Shown: positions 8,606-17,940 of the stretch, piece by piece
Layout of the letters: every line of letters begins with the position of its first letter
How positions within the stretch are numbered: the stretch's first letter is position 1
Origin: CAVXTT01 sp963764685
Lineage (GTDB): Bacteria; Bacteroidota; Ignavibacteria; Ignavibacteriales; Ignavibacteriaceae
Reading direction: 5' to 3'
DNA: 64,000 nucleotides
Assembly: GCA_963764685.1 (NCBI GenBank)
Contig: CAVXTT010000031.1
Location: 1-64,000, forward strand
The notes under the pieces: generated by a model
Told to the model about the DNA's origin: nothing
The model's input: the letters and a program-made list of their open reading frames with translations, nothing else
The model's database searches: none
Translations under genes and position numbers: made by a program

Positions 8606-9645
8606 TGTTCAGATTCGCTCATCCGGAATACTTATATGCACTTTACCTGCTGCCTCTACTGGCTGTAGGATACTGGTTTATTTTTAAATTGAGGCAAAGA
8701 GATCTAACCAGGTTTGCAGATTATAAAATGCATAATATTCTGATCCCTGGTTTCAGCCGGGCAAAAGGATTTTTGAAATTTGGAATATTCTTGTTCTCTT
8801 CAGCATTACTGATAATTTCATTGGCTAATCCTCAGGTTGGGTCAAAAATAACAGAGGTGAAACAGACTGGTATAGATGTTTTTATTCTTCTGGATGTGTC
8901 TTTAAGTATGAAGGCTGAAGACATAAAGCCCAATAGGTTAGAGAGGGCAAAGCTACAGATAGCAAACCTGATAAGCCGTCTTCGGGGAGACAGGATTGGA
9001 TTAATTGTCTTCTCTGGTGATGCTTATATTCAGATACCACTAACTACAGATTATTCCGCCGCTAATTTGTTCCTTTCGGCTGTAGATTTTAATACAGTCC
9101 CTCAGCCTGGAACTGCGATTGGACCTGCAATAAGCATGGCTGTAAAATCCTTTAATTATCAACAAAATACTGAAAAGGCTATAGTCGTAATAACAGATGG
9201 AGAAGAAAATCAGGGAGATCCGATCGAGGCTGTAAAAGAAGCGGTATCGAAAAATATAAAGATATATGCAATTGGATTGGGTTCACCTGAAGGTGTACCA
9301 ATACCTTTATACAGCGGAAATGAAATTACATTTAAAAAAGATACCGAAGGGAATACTGTATTAACAAAGCTTGACCAGCAGACTTTAATGAAAATTGCAG
9401 ATGAAGGGAATGGAAGATACTTCCAGGGGAATAATTACCAGGATCAGTTGAATGACATTTATAATGATCTGGAATCATTAGAAAAGACAGATTATGGTGT
9501 AAAAAAAGTTACTGATTATGAAGACAGATTTTATTACTTGCTTGCACCAGCAATATTATTATTAATTATGGAAATATTTTTGACGGAGAAGCGCTCGTTG
9601 ATTTATTCTAGAGTTACGAGAAGGTTTGAGAATGAGAATACTTAA
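8605..9645 (+). CDS. batB: BatB, VWA-domain inner-membrane protein
   Basis: The product has 346 residues. Two membrane segments lie near the N-terminus (about 8-28 and 58-75) and one near the C-terminus (about 309-327). A VWA domain lies between, with a MIDAS metal site: Asp97-x-Ser99-x-Ser101 (LLDVSLSMKAED), then ITDGEEN further on. The VWA domain would face the periplasm. The gene overlaps batA by one base, and batC starts inside its 3' end. Bat proteins form a membrane complex linked to oxidative stress and cell-envelope fitness in Bacteroides, Leptospira and Francisella; the biochemical role is unsettled. Confidence 0.9.
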   Translation: MFRFAHPEYLYALYLLPLLAVGYWFIFKLRQRDLTRFADYKMHNILIPGFSRAKGFLKFGIFLFSSALLIISLANPQVGSKITEVKQTGIDVFILLDVSLSMKAEDIKPNRLERAKLQIANLISRLRGDRIGLIVFSGDAYIQIPLTTDYSAANLFLSAVDFNTVPQPGTAIGPAISMAVKSFNYQQNTEKAIVVITDGEENQGDPIEAVKEAVSKNIKIYAIGLGSPEGVPIPLYSGNEITFKKDTEGNTVLTKLDQQTLMKIADEGNGRYFQGNNYQDQLNDIYNDLESLEKTDYGVKKVTDYEDRFYYLLAPAILLLIMEIFLTEKRSLIYSRVTRRFENENT

Positions 9646-10375
9646 GATTTTGCTTATTGTAATAATTTTCAGTTACGTCACTTTTCCACAGAGTGTACGC
9701 GGTTTGGTAAATGATGGAGTGGACAAATATAAAGGAAAGAACTACACTGAAGCCGAATTAAATTTCAGAAAAGGAATAGAAAAAAAACCTGAGAGTTTTG
9801 AAGCCCATTTTAATCTTGGAGATTCATATTATAAACAGGGGAAATATGATGAAGCGGTAAACTCTTTTGATAAATCGTTAAAATTAACTGATTCTAAAGG
9901 GGATAAAGCAAAAGTTTACCATAATATCGGCAATTCATTATTAAAATCGAATAAAATTAAAGAGAGCATCGAATCATATAAAAATTCATTAAAATTAAAT
10001 CCTAACGATCAGGATACTAAATATAATCTGTCCTATGCTCTTTCAATGCTTAATCAGGATAAGAACAAAGACCAGCAAAAGGATCAGAATAAAAATCAGG
10101 ACCAGAATAAAGATCAGCAAAATAAAGATCAGCAGAATAATGATCAAAAAGACAATAAAGATCAGGATAAGAATAAAAACCAGCAGGATCAGAAAGAAAA
10201 TAAACCGCCTGAAGATCAGAAGACGCGGCAGGATAATCTGAAACAGCAGAAGAATAATATGTCAAAAGAAGAAGCTGAACAGATATTAAATGCATTAAAA
10301 AACAACGAGAAGGATCTTCAAAAGAAATTAAGAAAGAAAACCGGCGTTAGAGTAAATACGGACAAAGACTGGTAA
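9632..10375 (+). CDS. batC: BatC, TPR protein with low-complexity K/D/Q/N tail
   Basis: An N-terminal signal or anchor (MRILKILLIVIIFSYVTFPQ) is followed by TPR repeats over about residues 20-135 (for example YYKQGKYDEAVNSFDKSLKL). Then comes about 60 residues composed almost only of Asp, Lys, Gln and Asn. The end (EEAEQILNALKNNEKDLQKKLRKK) is charged and helical, as in other BatC proteins. I prefer ATG 9632 to the TTG at 9626. It overlaps batB by 14 bases, so translation is coupled. In the Bat complex it probably acts as a periplasmic scaffold. Confidence 0.88.
   Translation: MRILKILLIVIIFSYVTFPQSVRGLVNDGVDKYKGKNYTEAELNFRKGIEKKPESFEAHFNLGDSYYKQGKYDEAVNSFDKSLKLTDSKGDKAKVYHNIGNSLLKSNKIKESIESYKNSLKLNPNDQDTKYNLSYALSMLNQDKNKDQQKDQNKNQDQNKDQQNKDQQNNDQKDNKDQDKNKNQQDQKENKPPEDQKTRQDNLKQQKNNMSKEEAEQILNALKNNEKDLQKKLRKKTGVRVNTDKDW
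10080..10215 (+). repeat. Degenerate in-gene repeat encoding the K/D/Q/N-rich stretch of BatC
   Basis: Short units close to AAAGATCAG and AATAAAGATCAGCA recur many times. They keep frame and encode mixtures of KDQ, NKDQ and NQDQ. The tract is prone to slippage and to assembly error, so its exact length deserves caution. Confidence 0.75.
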
Positions 10376-10379
10376 TAAA

Positions 10380-12206
10380 ATGAACAGGTTAATAATAACA
10401 ATAGTATTTTTATTAGTAATTGCCTGCCAGCTTTTTGCGCAGAGTTTTACTTCCGCGGTTAAAAGTACAACGGTGGGAGTTGATGACAGGTTTGAAGTAT
10501 CCTTTACTTATTCAGGTAATGAAATAAATAGATTAAAGAACTTTCATCCACCGGATTTCAACAACTTCATTGTTCTTTCTGGTCCCAATTACAGCACCAG
10601 CATGCAGATAATTAATGGTGCTGTAAGCGCCTCGCAAACGCAGAATTTTATTGTAAAGCCAAAAGCAGTTGGCAAATATGTTATTAATAGTGCAACAATT
10701 GAATACGCCGGAACTTTATATAAGACAGATCCTATAACCATTACTGTTGTTAAGGGGAGTTCTCAGCCAAAAGACCAGGAGCAGGCGAGCACTGTTAACG
10801 TTAAAGAAATTGCAGATAATGTTTTTGTAAAAGCTATCGCAGATAAAAACCGGGTTTATAAAGGGGAACAGGTTCTTGTCACATTTAAGCTATATAGCCG
10901 TCTGAGTATTACAGGAATATACACATCAAAAGTTTCACAGCAGGAAGGTTTCTGGACAGAAGAACTTGAGACAGATCCGAAAGGAGCTCCTTCAGTTGAA
11001 GTTCTTGATGGGAAAAGATTCCAGGTGTATACATTAAAAAAGATAGCAGTATTTCCATCAAAAACCGGCGAACTGGTAATAACTTCTAATGAATTTAAAA
11101 TTCCTGTACTTATACAAAAAAAGAAACAAGGTGGAGGAAGTCTTTTTGATGATTTCTTTAATGATCCTTTTTTTGGAAGAAATGAAGTCTATGAATATGA
11201 TACAAAATCAAATAAAGTTAGTATCACTTCAATACCTCTTCCCGATTCCAATGTCCCGGAATCATTTAAAGGGGCAGTAGGGGAGTTTTCTCTTACTTCA
11301 GAGCTCATAAAAGGAGGAAACAAAACCAATGAACCATTTACCTTAAAAGTAGAAATTTCCGGAAGCGGAAATATTGCACTCTTAAACGTCCCCGAGCTGA
11401 AATTAGGAACCGGTTTTGAAGTATATGAACCTAAAAGCACGGATAATATGATAAGATCTGGCAGTTTATCAGGGAAAAAGAGCATTGACTACTTAATTAT
11501 ACCCAGAACTTCAGGTATAAAGGAGATACCTCAACTTGAATTCAGTTATTTTAGTCCTTCTAAAAAGAATTATGTCACTCTAAAAACTCCACCTTATAAA
11601 ATTGATATCCAACAAGGGGATATTGCTGCTAACCAGAGCTATTCGGGTAAGGAAGAAATCAGGGTACTTAGTGATGATATCCGGTTCATAAAGACTTCCG
11701 GTAAAGATATTCAACTGAGAGAGGGTCTCATATTAAATCAATCAGGATTTTGGGCTGCTGTCATTATCCCGTTAATAGCTTTTGGCGGGGTTCTGGTATG
11801 GAGAAGAAGAACTGATAAGCTTCATGCAAACCTGGAACTTCTACGGTATCAAAAAGCAGAAAAAATTGCAAAAAACAGATTCCGAAATGCAAGCAAACAC
11901 CTTAAGGCAGGGGATCAGGTTAATTTTTATTCTGAGATATCTCTGGCTTTATCCGGTTACCTTGAGGATAAATTTCATATCCCAAAAGCTGAGCTTACCA
12001 TAGACAGAATTACGGAAGAACTGAACTCAAGAAGAATAGACAAAGAAATCATTTCAAAAATCAGATCATGTATGGAAAGATCAGAATTCTTTAGATTTGC
12101 TCCCCAAAAGGATGGCCTGGCAGATATGAACAATATGTATTCTGAAATGACGAATGTAATAGTTGGAATAGAAAAATCACTTTCGGGGGGAAGAGGTGTT
12201 AAATAA
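10380..12206 (+). CDS. batD: BatD, large periplasmic/oxygen-tolerance protein
   Basis: The product has 608 residues: a signal peptide (MNRLIITIVFLLVIACQLFAQ), a long beta-rich region typical of BatD (start SFTSAVKSTTVGVDDRFEVSFTY; KNFHPPDFNNF), one membrane segment at about 458-475 (GFWAAVIIPLIAFGGVLVW), and a cytoplasmic helical C-terminal domain. It fits the BatD family in length and layout. It starts four bases after batC and overlaps batE by 11 bases, which supports a single transcript. Confidence 0.9.
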   Translation: MNRLIITIVFLLVIACQLFAQSFTSAVKSTTVGVDDRFEVSFTYSGNEINRLKNFHPPDFNNFIVLSGPNYSTSMQIINGAVSASQTQNFIVKPKAVGKYVINSATIEYAGTLYKTDPITITVVKGSSQPKDQEQASTVNVKEIADNVFVKAIADKNRVYKGEQVLVTFKLYSRLSITGIYTSKVSQQEGFWTEELETDPKGAPSVEVLDGKRFQVYTLKKIAVFPSKTGELVITSNEFKIPVLIQKKKQGGGSLFDDFFNDPFFGRNEVYEYDTKSNKVSITSIPLPDSNVPESFKGAVGEFSLTSELIKGGNKTNEPFTLKVEISGSGNIALLNVPELKLGTGFEVYEPKSTDNMIRSGSLSGKKSIDYLIIPRTSGIKEIPQLEFSYFSPSKKNYVTLKTPPYKIDIQQGDIAANQSYSGKEEIRVLSDDIRFIKTSGKDIQLREGLILNQSGFWAAVIIPLIAFGGVLVWRRRTDKLHANLELLRYQKAEKIAKNRFRNASKHLKAGDQVNFYSEISLALSGYLEDKFHIPKAELTIDRITEELNSRRIDKEIISKIRSCMERSEFFRFAPQKDGLADMNNMYSEMTNVIVGIEKSLSGGRGVK

Positions 12207-12951
12207 AATAATTATCTCAGCTTTCTTAATATTTTCGGTCAATCTTCTGGCTCAGAATACTGATGAATTGTTCCATAGTGCAAACAGAATGTACCAAAAC
12301 AAAGAATACGATAAAGCTGTTAAGCTTTACGAAGAAATTGTAACTGAAGGTTATGAGGGGGTATCACTCTATTACAATCTTGGCAATGCTTATTATAGGT
12401 CAGGAAAGATAGGGTATGCAATATTATTTTATGAAAAAGCTTTAAAATTATCTCCTGGAGATGAGGATATTCAGCAGAACTTGAGAATAGCTAATTCTAA
12501 AACAATAGATAAACTTCCTGATTTTCCAGACTTTTTTCTTTTTAGAATATGGGAAAACTTGCTTAGTGTATTCTCTTTATCAGGTTGGGTTTATTTCAGT
12601 TACATCTTTTTTATTTTGCTTTTGATTTCTGTTACAGGTTATTTTCTTTTTAAAAACCTGCTTTACAGAAAATACTCATTTTATGCAGGGATAATTATTG
12701 CAGTTATTTTTACTCTAAGTATTTCTATAATGCTGGTGAAGCTTAACCAGGATTATAATACCAGACGGGGAATCATTGTTCAGTTAGTTGCTAATGTAAA
12801 AACATCTCCGGACGAAAATGGTGATGATACTTTCGTCATTCATGAGGGATTAAAAATAAAAGTTGAAGAGTTAATCGGCAGCTGGATGAAAATAAGGCTG
12901 GATGATGGTAAAACCGGGTGGGTGGAAGAGAAAAATATTGAAATTATTTAA
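12196..12951 (+). CDS. batE: BatE, TPR and SH3-like membrane protein
   Basis: The product has 251 residues: a signal/anchor, two TPR repeats (residues about 25-100; YYNLGNAYYRSGKIGYAILF), two membrane segments (about 130-152 and 160-180), and a C-terminal SH3b-like domain (GIIVQLVANVKTSPDENG to DGKTGWVEEKNIEII). This is the usual BatE layout. The start is GTG 12196 inside the end of batD; no better start is in frame. It is the last Bat gene of the operon. Confidence 0.88.
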   Translation: MLNKIIISAFLIFSVNLLAQNTDELFHSANRMYQNKEYDKAVKLYEEIVTEGYEGVSLYYNLGNAYYRSGKIGYAILFYEKALKLSPGDEDIQQNLRIANSKTIDKLPDFPDFFLFRIWENLLSVFSLSGWVYFSYIFFILLLISVTGYFLFKNLLYRKYSFYAGIIIAVIFTLSISIMLVKLNQDYNTRRGIIVQLVANVKTSPDENGDDTFVIHEGLKIKVEELIGSWMKIRLDDGKTGWVEEKNIEII

Positions 12952-12967
12952 TAAAAAAGGAAGAAAT

Positions 12968-13282
12968 ATGAGTAAACTACCTGTTATTGTTGTATGCATT
13001 TTATTCTCATTAATAGTTAGCAGCAACGCCACTGCACAGGATAATAAAAATCAGAAAAAGGAAGTACAAACCGTTAAAAATGAGTCGGGTAAACCCGTTA
13101 ATACAATTTGTCCTGTCTCAACAGAAGAAGCCGATAGTGAAATAACTTACGAGTATAAAGGTAAAACATACGCTTTATGCTGCAACAGCTGCCTTAAGAA
13201 ATTCAAAAAAGACCCTGAAAAATATATATCGCGTTTAAGCGAAGATGGTAAGTCGGTAGTTAAACCTAAAGAAACTAAATAG
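12968..13282 (+). CDS. Secreted YHS/TRASH-type metal-binding protein
   Basis: A 104-residue protein with a signal peptide (MSKLPVIVVCILFSLIVSSNATA) and a single small domain with NTICPVSTEEAD, then YEYKGKTYALCCNSCLKKFKKDPEKYI. The Cys spacing and the F..DP.KY ending match the YHS/TRASH fold, which binds transition metals such as copper. It follows batE by 16 bases, after a GGAAG ribosome binding site, and precedes a terminator, so it ends the Bat transcript. The link to Bat function is only positional. Confidence 0.8.
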   Translation: MSKLPVIVVCILFSLIVSSNATAQDNKNQKKEVQTVKNESGKPVNTICPVSTEEADSEITYEYKGKTYALCCNSCLKKFKKDPEKYISRLSEDGKSVVKPKETK

Positions 13283-13302
13283 TTATTATTTGAATTCCAG
13301 TT

Positions 13303-13330
13303 AAGGGGCATTAGCCCCTTTGCTATTTTA
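13303..13330. terminator. Terminator between convergent Bat operon and histidine kinase gene
   Basis: AAGGGGC and GCCCCTT form a 7-bp stem with loop ATTA at 13303-13320, followed by TGCTATTTT. A run of A on the left side is weaker, so it mainly serves the plus-strand transcript. Confidence 0.7.
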
Positions 13331-15020
13331 AAAAAGGTGTCTGATTTGAAAATTGATGCAGAGCTTTTGGGGAGGTAATAACCGGGATACGGATTATTAC
13401 CGTGGTTCCATGATCTAATAAACTTTCAATATTTATACTTCCATTATGCAATTCTGCAATCCATTTGGACAGAATTAAACCAAGTCCTGTTCCTCTGATA
13501 CTGTTTTCAGGATTACTCTGATAAAAATCTTTAAATAAATTTGTTAATGCGGCGGGAGACATGCCCAGTCCGTTATCTTTTATGATAATCTCAGCCTCAT
13601 TTCCAACTATATTACATATAATATTTATTTCACCGGAGTGAGGAGTATATTTTAAAGCATTATCAAAAATGTTGAACAGCATTTGGAGAAAATACGCTTT
13701 ATCAATATTACATTTTATCTTCTCCACACTGGTCAGCTTAACCGTTATATCCTTATCCTGGCTCAGGAGCTGAACTTCATCATAAAAGCTTTGTAGAAAT
13801 TCATCCATTTGAACCACTTCTCTATGCAGGACAAATTTGCCTGCTTCCATAGTGCTTATCTTAAGAAGATCTGCAATTATTCTCTGCAGTCTTAAAACTT
13901 CATCATAAATAGAAGCCGTTGTTTCCCTTATGGTGTCCAAAGTTATATCGGCTCTTAAATTTTCCTCAAGAAGATTTCTTATGATTGCTAACGGAGTTCT
14001 TAATTCATGAGATGCAAGTGATGAAAATCCAATAGCCTGCTTAACCCTATTCCTGATTTTTTCAGAAACTTCATCGACTCTCTCTGCAAGACTTTTCATC
14101 ATCACAGTCGGTGTAGTCTGAATCATATTTGCTAAATATTCCGCTTCAGAGGGGCCTGTTGTTTCTGTACCATCTGAAAATAACTTCTGAAACTTCATCT
14201 CGCTCTTGAGGAGTGAAATCTCAGCTGCTTTTCTTTCAGTGACATCTCTTAACAGACTTCTTATTTCATAAGGAAAATCATTTTTGTCAAGCAAAACTCT
14301 TGAGTTTTGTTCAAACCAGTGGGTCTGTTTATTAGGAAATTGTATTCTGAAATCACAGGTAACCTGGAGTCTTTTTTCTTCAAAAGCTTTTTCAAATATT
14401 TGTCTGATTCGTTTTCTATCTTCAGGGTGAATTATATTATTAAACAGAAAATGTGTTACCGCATTCTTATTTACTCCAACAGTTTTATAGAAGTTCGGGC
14501 TTATATATTTGAAATTTCCCTGGATATCAGTTGTGTAATAAACTTCATTAATATTTTCTACCAGGTCCTGGTAAAGATTTCTTGATCTTGTCAATTCATC
14601 TTCAACTTCATTCTTCTTTCTGATCTGCTCGGTAAGCTCTGAAGTTCTTTTATTTACAATACCTTCCAGATTGATTGTCAGGTATTTCATTTTAGACAGT
14701 AAATAAACGACAACCATAAAAAAAACAAACCTGATGGAGGAATTCCAATAAGGTGCCATATAGTTTTGGTAGGGGAAGGCTGAGGTAAGATCAACAAAAA
14801 GCCAGCAGGCTACACTTAAGATTGATATCACAAAACCATGTATACGGTTTGTATGCCAGGTATTGTAAGAAATGGGAATAAGATAAAAAAGAGAGAATAT
14901 AAATTCAGGAGTAGTTATATAGTCAAAGAAAACTACAAGAGCTAACATTAAATAACTGACTGTAACGTATGTCGCTGGAGGAGTATGCTTGCTTCTTTTT
15001 CCTCCTGAAATCCGCTTCAT
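13323..15020 (-). CDS. Membrane-bound PAS sensor histidine kinase
   Basis: 565 residues. Residues 1-115 contain about four membrane segments. A short linker precedes a PAS/PAC domain at about 145-270 (NEVYYTTDIQGNFKYISPNF; RDVTERKAAE). HisKA holds phospho-acceptor His338 (SSLASHELRTPL). The HATPase domain has the N box (NIFDNALKYT), G1 (DNGLGM) and G2 (GTGLGL), so the kinase looks functional. The signal is unknown. The gene overlaps the stop of the upstream response regulator by one base (TAATG on the minus strand), so the two form a cognate pair. Confidence 0.92.
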   Translation of the reverse strand: MKRISGGKRSKHTPPATYVTVSYLMLALVVFFDYITTPEFIFSLFYLIPISYNTWHTNRIHGFVISILSVACWLFVDLTSAFPYQNYMAPYWNSSIRFVFFMVVVYLLSKMKYLTINLEGIVNKRTSELTEQIRKKNEVEDELTRSRNLYQDLVENINEVYYTTDIQGNFKYISPNFYKTVGVNKNAVTHFLFNNIIHPEDRKRIRQIFEKAFEEKRLQVTCDFRIQFPNKQTHWFEQNSRVLLDKNDFPYEIRSLLRDVTERKAAEISLLKSEMKFQKLFSDGTETTGPSEAEYLANMIQTTPTVMMKSLAERVDEVSEKIRNRVKQAIGFSSLASHELRTPLAIIRNLLEENLRADITLDTIRETTASIYDEVLRLQRIIADLLKISTMEAGKFVLHREVVQMDEFLQSFYDEVQLLSQDKDITVKLTSVEKIKCNIDKAYFLQMLFNIFDNALKYTPHSGEINIICNIVGNEAEIIIKDNGLGMSPAALTNLFKDFYQSNPENSIRGTGLGLILSKWIAELHNGSINIESLLDHGTTVIIRIPVITSPKALHQFSNQTPFLK

Positions 15021-15706
15021 TATTTATCCACCAGGATAAATCCTTGTCCCCTTACAGTATGAATTAACTTCCTCTGATAATCATTATCGATATTTTTTCG
15101 TAAATAATTGATATAAACATTTACGATGTTTGTGCCGGTATCAAACGTATATCCCCATACCTGCTCAGCAATTCTTTTGCTGGTTATCAGTTGATTTTTA
15201 TTGCGTAGGAAAAATTCAAGCAGATTAAATTCTTTTGGACTCAGGTTAATTTCTGTCCCGTTTCTTTTTACTGACCTGCTGATTAAGTCCATAACCAGAT
15301 CACCGGCTTTCAATGTTGTCAATTGGGTAAATCCGGATCTGCCCAGAATAGCCTTTATTCTTGCTACCAATTCATTAATGTCAAAAGGTTTTACAAGATA
15401 ATCATCGGCACCAATACTTAATCCCTGGATTCTATCTTCAACCTTATCTCTTGCAGATAGGATTAAAACAGGAGTGCGGTCATTCCTCTGACGCATTTTA
15501 GAAAGGATTTCTGTTCCAGGGATATCCGGAAGATTTAGATCCAGAATAATAAGGTGATAATTATTGTTTTCAATGTATTCTGCTCCGGATTTGCCATCCA
15601 TAGCAATATCTACGTTAAAATCTTCACGGATAAGCTGTCTTTTTAATGTAACAGTCAGCTTTTCTTCATCTTCAACCAGAAGAAGATTATAAACTTGATC
15701 TTTCAT
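15020..15706 (-). CDS. OmpR/PhoB-type response regulator
   Basis: The product has 228 residues. The receiver domain is complete: acidic VEDEE at 11-15, phospho-acceptor Asp56 (LIILDLNLP), Ser84 and Lys106 (YLVKPF). A winged-helix DNA-binding domain fills 135-228 (LSPKEFNLLEFFLRN to LIHTVRGQGFILVDK). It is translationally coupled with the kinase gene downstream. Its targets are unknown; the outer-membrane gene directly upstream on the same strand is separated by a hairpin and so is not clearly in the operon. Confidence 0.93.
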   Translation of the reverse strand: MKDQVYNLLLVEDEEKLTVTLKRQLIREDFNVDIAMDGKSGAEYIENNNYHLIILDLNLPDIPGTEILSKMRQRNDRTPVLILSARDKVEDRIQGLSIGADDYLVKPFDINELVARIKAILGRSGFTQLTTLKAGDLVMDLISRSVKRNGTEINLSPKEFNLLEFFLRNKNQLITSKRIAEQVWGYTFDTGTNIVNVYINYLRKNIDNDYQRKLIHTVRGQGFILVDK

Positions 15707-15731
15707 TGGGCAGGTTTCACTAATTTAAGAT

Positions 15732-15760
15732 AAATGGGTCGGGATAAAACCGACCCATTT
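15732..15760 (-). terminator. Terminator after the beta-barrel gene
   Basis: AAATGGGTCGG and CCGACCCATTT form an 11-bp perfect stem with a 7-base loop. It lies just past the stop of the minus-strand gene at 15768 and before the response regulator start, and A/T-rich tails flank it on both sides. Confidence 0.75.
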
Positions 15761-15767
15761 TTAATAA

Positions 15768-16436
15768 TTAAAATAAGAATTTTACATTAAGACTGACAAC
15801 AGTAGAAAACATTGATGCGCTTGGACCATTTACTGTGGTTTCAGTTGTTACTCCACCACTTGTAATTGTTGAGGTAGATTCACTTTCAGGATAAGAATTG
15901 TAAACTAAACCGTAGCTTGCACCAACTCTTAGTCCCTCAAGGAGTTCAACATCAGCACCTCCAAAAACTCCAAATCCCACTGAGGAATAACTGTCCTCAA
16001 ATTTCTGGGAGTTTGGTGCATTGGTTGACTCAGAAGTGTAACTCTGCGTACCATAGCTTAATCTCCCACCAAGATAAGGTCTGACACCTTTAGTATCATA
16101 ACCAAGAAAATAATATGATGCTCCTGCCGATAAAGCAAATAAGCTCATATCTCTGGTGGTTTTTGTCGTTCCCTGAGTCTGTTCATCACCACCAATACCT
16201 ATAGCAAGCCCGCCCTGAATTGACCAGGAAGGATTTAACCTGTATTCAACCCCGATTCCACCGGTTTCATTTATGTTAAAGTCTTCCCCATTGTATGTAT
16301 AGAACGAGCTAACCGGATAACCGGCTGCATTAAAACGATCCCATGAGAAGAGCAGCGCCCAGCTCTTCTGTGCAAAAACTGAAGAGGAAAGAATCAAAGA
16401 TAAAAACAGAACTGAGAACAATTTGGATAGTTTCAT
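15768..16436 (-). CDS. Outer-membrane beta-barrel protein
   Basis: 222 residues with a signal peptide (MKLSKLFSVLFLSLILSSSVFA|QKS). Amphipathic strands alternate with short turns and long Ser/Thr/Asn loops. Phrases such as GGIGVEYRLNPSWSIQGGLAIGIGG and the terminal SLNVKFLF are typical of an eight-stranded OMP_b-brl protein. Ligand and function are unknown. It is probably an independent unit with its own promoter in 16437-16554 and the hairpin at 15732-15760. Confidence 0.75.
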   Translation of the reverse strand: MKLSKLFSVLFLSLILSSSVFAQKSWALLFSWDRFNAAGYPVSSFYTYNGEDFNINETGGIGVEYRLNPSWSIQGGLAIGIGGDEQTQGTTKTTRDMSLFALSAGASYYFLGYDTKGVRPYLGGRLSYGTQSYTSESTNAPNSQKFEDSYSSVGFGVFGGADVELLEGLRVGASYGLVYNSYPESESTSTITSGGVTTETTVNGPSASMFSTVVSLNVKFLF

Positions 16437-16554
16437 TTTAGGTCCTTTCGATTTATGAATTATGAAAAATTAAAGCAAAGTATAATTCACGAAAAGTATT
16501 TCCTATTAGAGTGAAATTATAAAAAAGAAACTGGACATTCAACAAGAAATATTT

Positions 16555-17940
16555 TTATTTTCGATATCGGGATATAAACTCTTCAACCTCAGGAATGCCT
16601 CCCTGATATATAAGATAACCGTTGCTTGGTTCGCGTTCTGTTATTTCTCCGGCAATAGGATTGAACATTATATTCTTGACTTCTTCTAAGTCTGAGGTTT
16701 GGCCAAGGGCCCATCCAAGTTTTACGTAAGCAACTTCCGGCAGCATATTCGCTGTGGGTTCAACACCCAGTTCCATCATATCCCGTCCTGTATCATAAAC
16801 ATACATCTGGACATAGCCCCAAAGCGTCTGCACTGTCATGTAAACAGCAATATTTTTTTCCCTGGCTCTTTTAAGAGCAGGGTAAAGAGGTTTGTTAACA
16901 TGTCCTAATCCGGTGCCTGCAATAATAATTCCTTTGTAATTATTATCGATCAGTGAATCTATTATATCAGGTTTCATGTTCGGATAATAATATACAATTG
17001 ATACACGTTCATCAAATGCAGTGTTTACAATAACATCCCTGTCGCTTCTTCGTCTTTTATAATCCTGACGCAGAGGCACTATTTCTTTACGGCTAACTTT
17101 TGCTATCGGTATATCTCCAATGGTCCTGAATGTTGACCTGTAGCTTGAATGCATTTTCCTCACTCTTGTGCCTCGATGCAGCAGTGCATACTCATCAGAT
17201 GTTGGCCCGAACATGCAGACCATCGTTTCAGCAATATCACTTTCCGCTGCTGTCTTTACACTATGAATCAGATTTAACGCAGCATCAGAGGACGGCCTGT
17301 CACTTGATCTTTGTGAACCTACCATAACAATCGGTACTGGAGAATTCTGAACCATAAAGGATAGTATTGCTGCAGTATGATGCATAGTGTCTGTACCGTG
17401 GCCTATAACTATTCCATGAGTACCTTTTCTTATTTCATTTCCGATTGCTTCAGCTGTTCCTATCCATTGTTCGGGTCCCATATTTTCACTGAAAACACCA
17501 TATAATTTTTCAGTTTCTAAATTACAGATATCAGCTAGTTCTGGAACTGATCCGTATAATTCACCTGGAGAGAAAGCTGGAATTACTGCACCTGTTCGAT
17601 AATCCAGTCTAGAGGCTATTGTTCCACCTGTTCCTAAAAGCTTTACATTCGGTTTTTTGGGATCGTATGGAAATTCTTTTTCGGGAATTTTATAGTGTGC
17701 TTCCTTATGTCCCAAAACCACAATATTGTGAACAATGTCTGCAGCTACTCCAATATTATAACCTGATCTAAGTTTAATAACTATATGATATTCATCTGCG
17801 GTTTCTGAGCGGGGGAGGATAATTCCTTTATAAATACCTTTAGTTGTATTTATTTCCACATCGCTCCAGACTTCAGCATTATTACTCTTTAAAACGCCCA
17901 GCGATATTCCTTTGTAACCTTTAAAAGCTGTTGATTCCAT
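16555..17940 (-). CDS. gatD: Glutamyl-tRNA(Gln) amidotransferase subunit D (archaeal type)
   Basis: 461 residues, the usual GatD size. Residues 1-90 are a Tudor/Sm-like domain. Residues 98-430 are an L-asparaginase type I domain with the expected catalytic set: Thr107 (LLGTGGTIAS), Thr183-Asp184 (GHGTDTMHHTA) and Lys262. GatD frees ammonia from glutamine (or asparagine) and passes it to GatE, which converts Glu-tRNA(Gln) to Gln-tRNA(Gln). The start ATG directly follows the gatE stop, so the subunits are made together. GatDE is classically archaeal. A plain asparaginase would lack the N-terminal domain and the gatE neighbour, so I trust this call. Confidence 0.93.
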   Translation of the reverse strand: MESTAFKGYKGISLGVLKSNNAEVWSDVEINTTKGIYKGIILPRSETADEYHIVIKLRSGYNIGVAADIVHNIVVLGHKEAHYKIPEKEFPYDPKKPNVKLLGTGGTIASRLDYRTGAVIPAFSPGELYGSVPELADICNLETEKLYGVFSENMGPEQWIGTAEAIGNEIRKGTHGIVIGHGTDTMHHTAAILSFMVQNSPVPIVMVGSQRSSDRPSSDAALNLIHSVKTAAESDIAETMVCMFGPTSDEYALLHRGTRVRKMHSSYRSTFRTIGDIPIAKVSRKEIVPLRQDYKRRRSDRDVIVNTAFDERVSIVYYYPNMKPDIIDSLIDNNYKGIIIAGTGLGHVNKPLYPALKRAREKNIAVYMTVQTLWGYVQMYVYDTGRDMMELGVEPTANMLPEVAYVKLGWALGQTSDLEEVKNIMFNPIAGEITEREPSNGYLIYQGGIPEVEEFISRYRK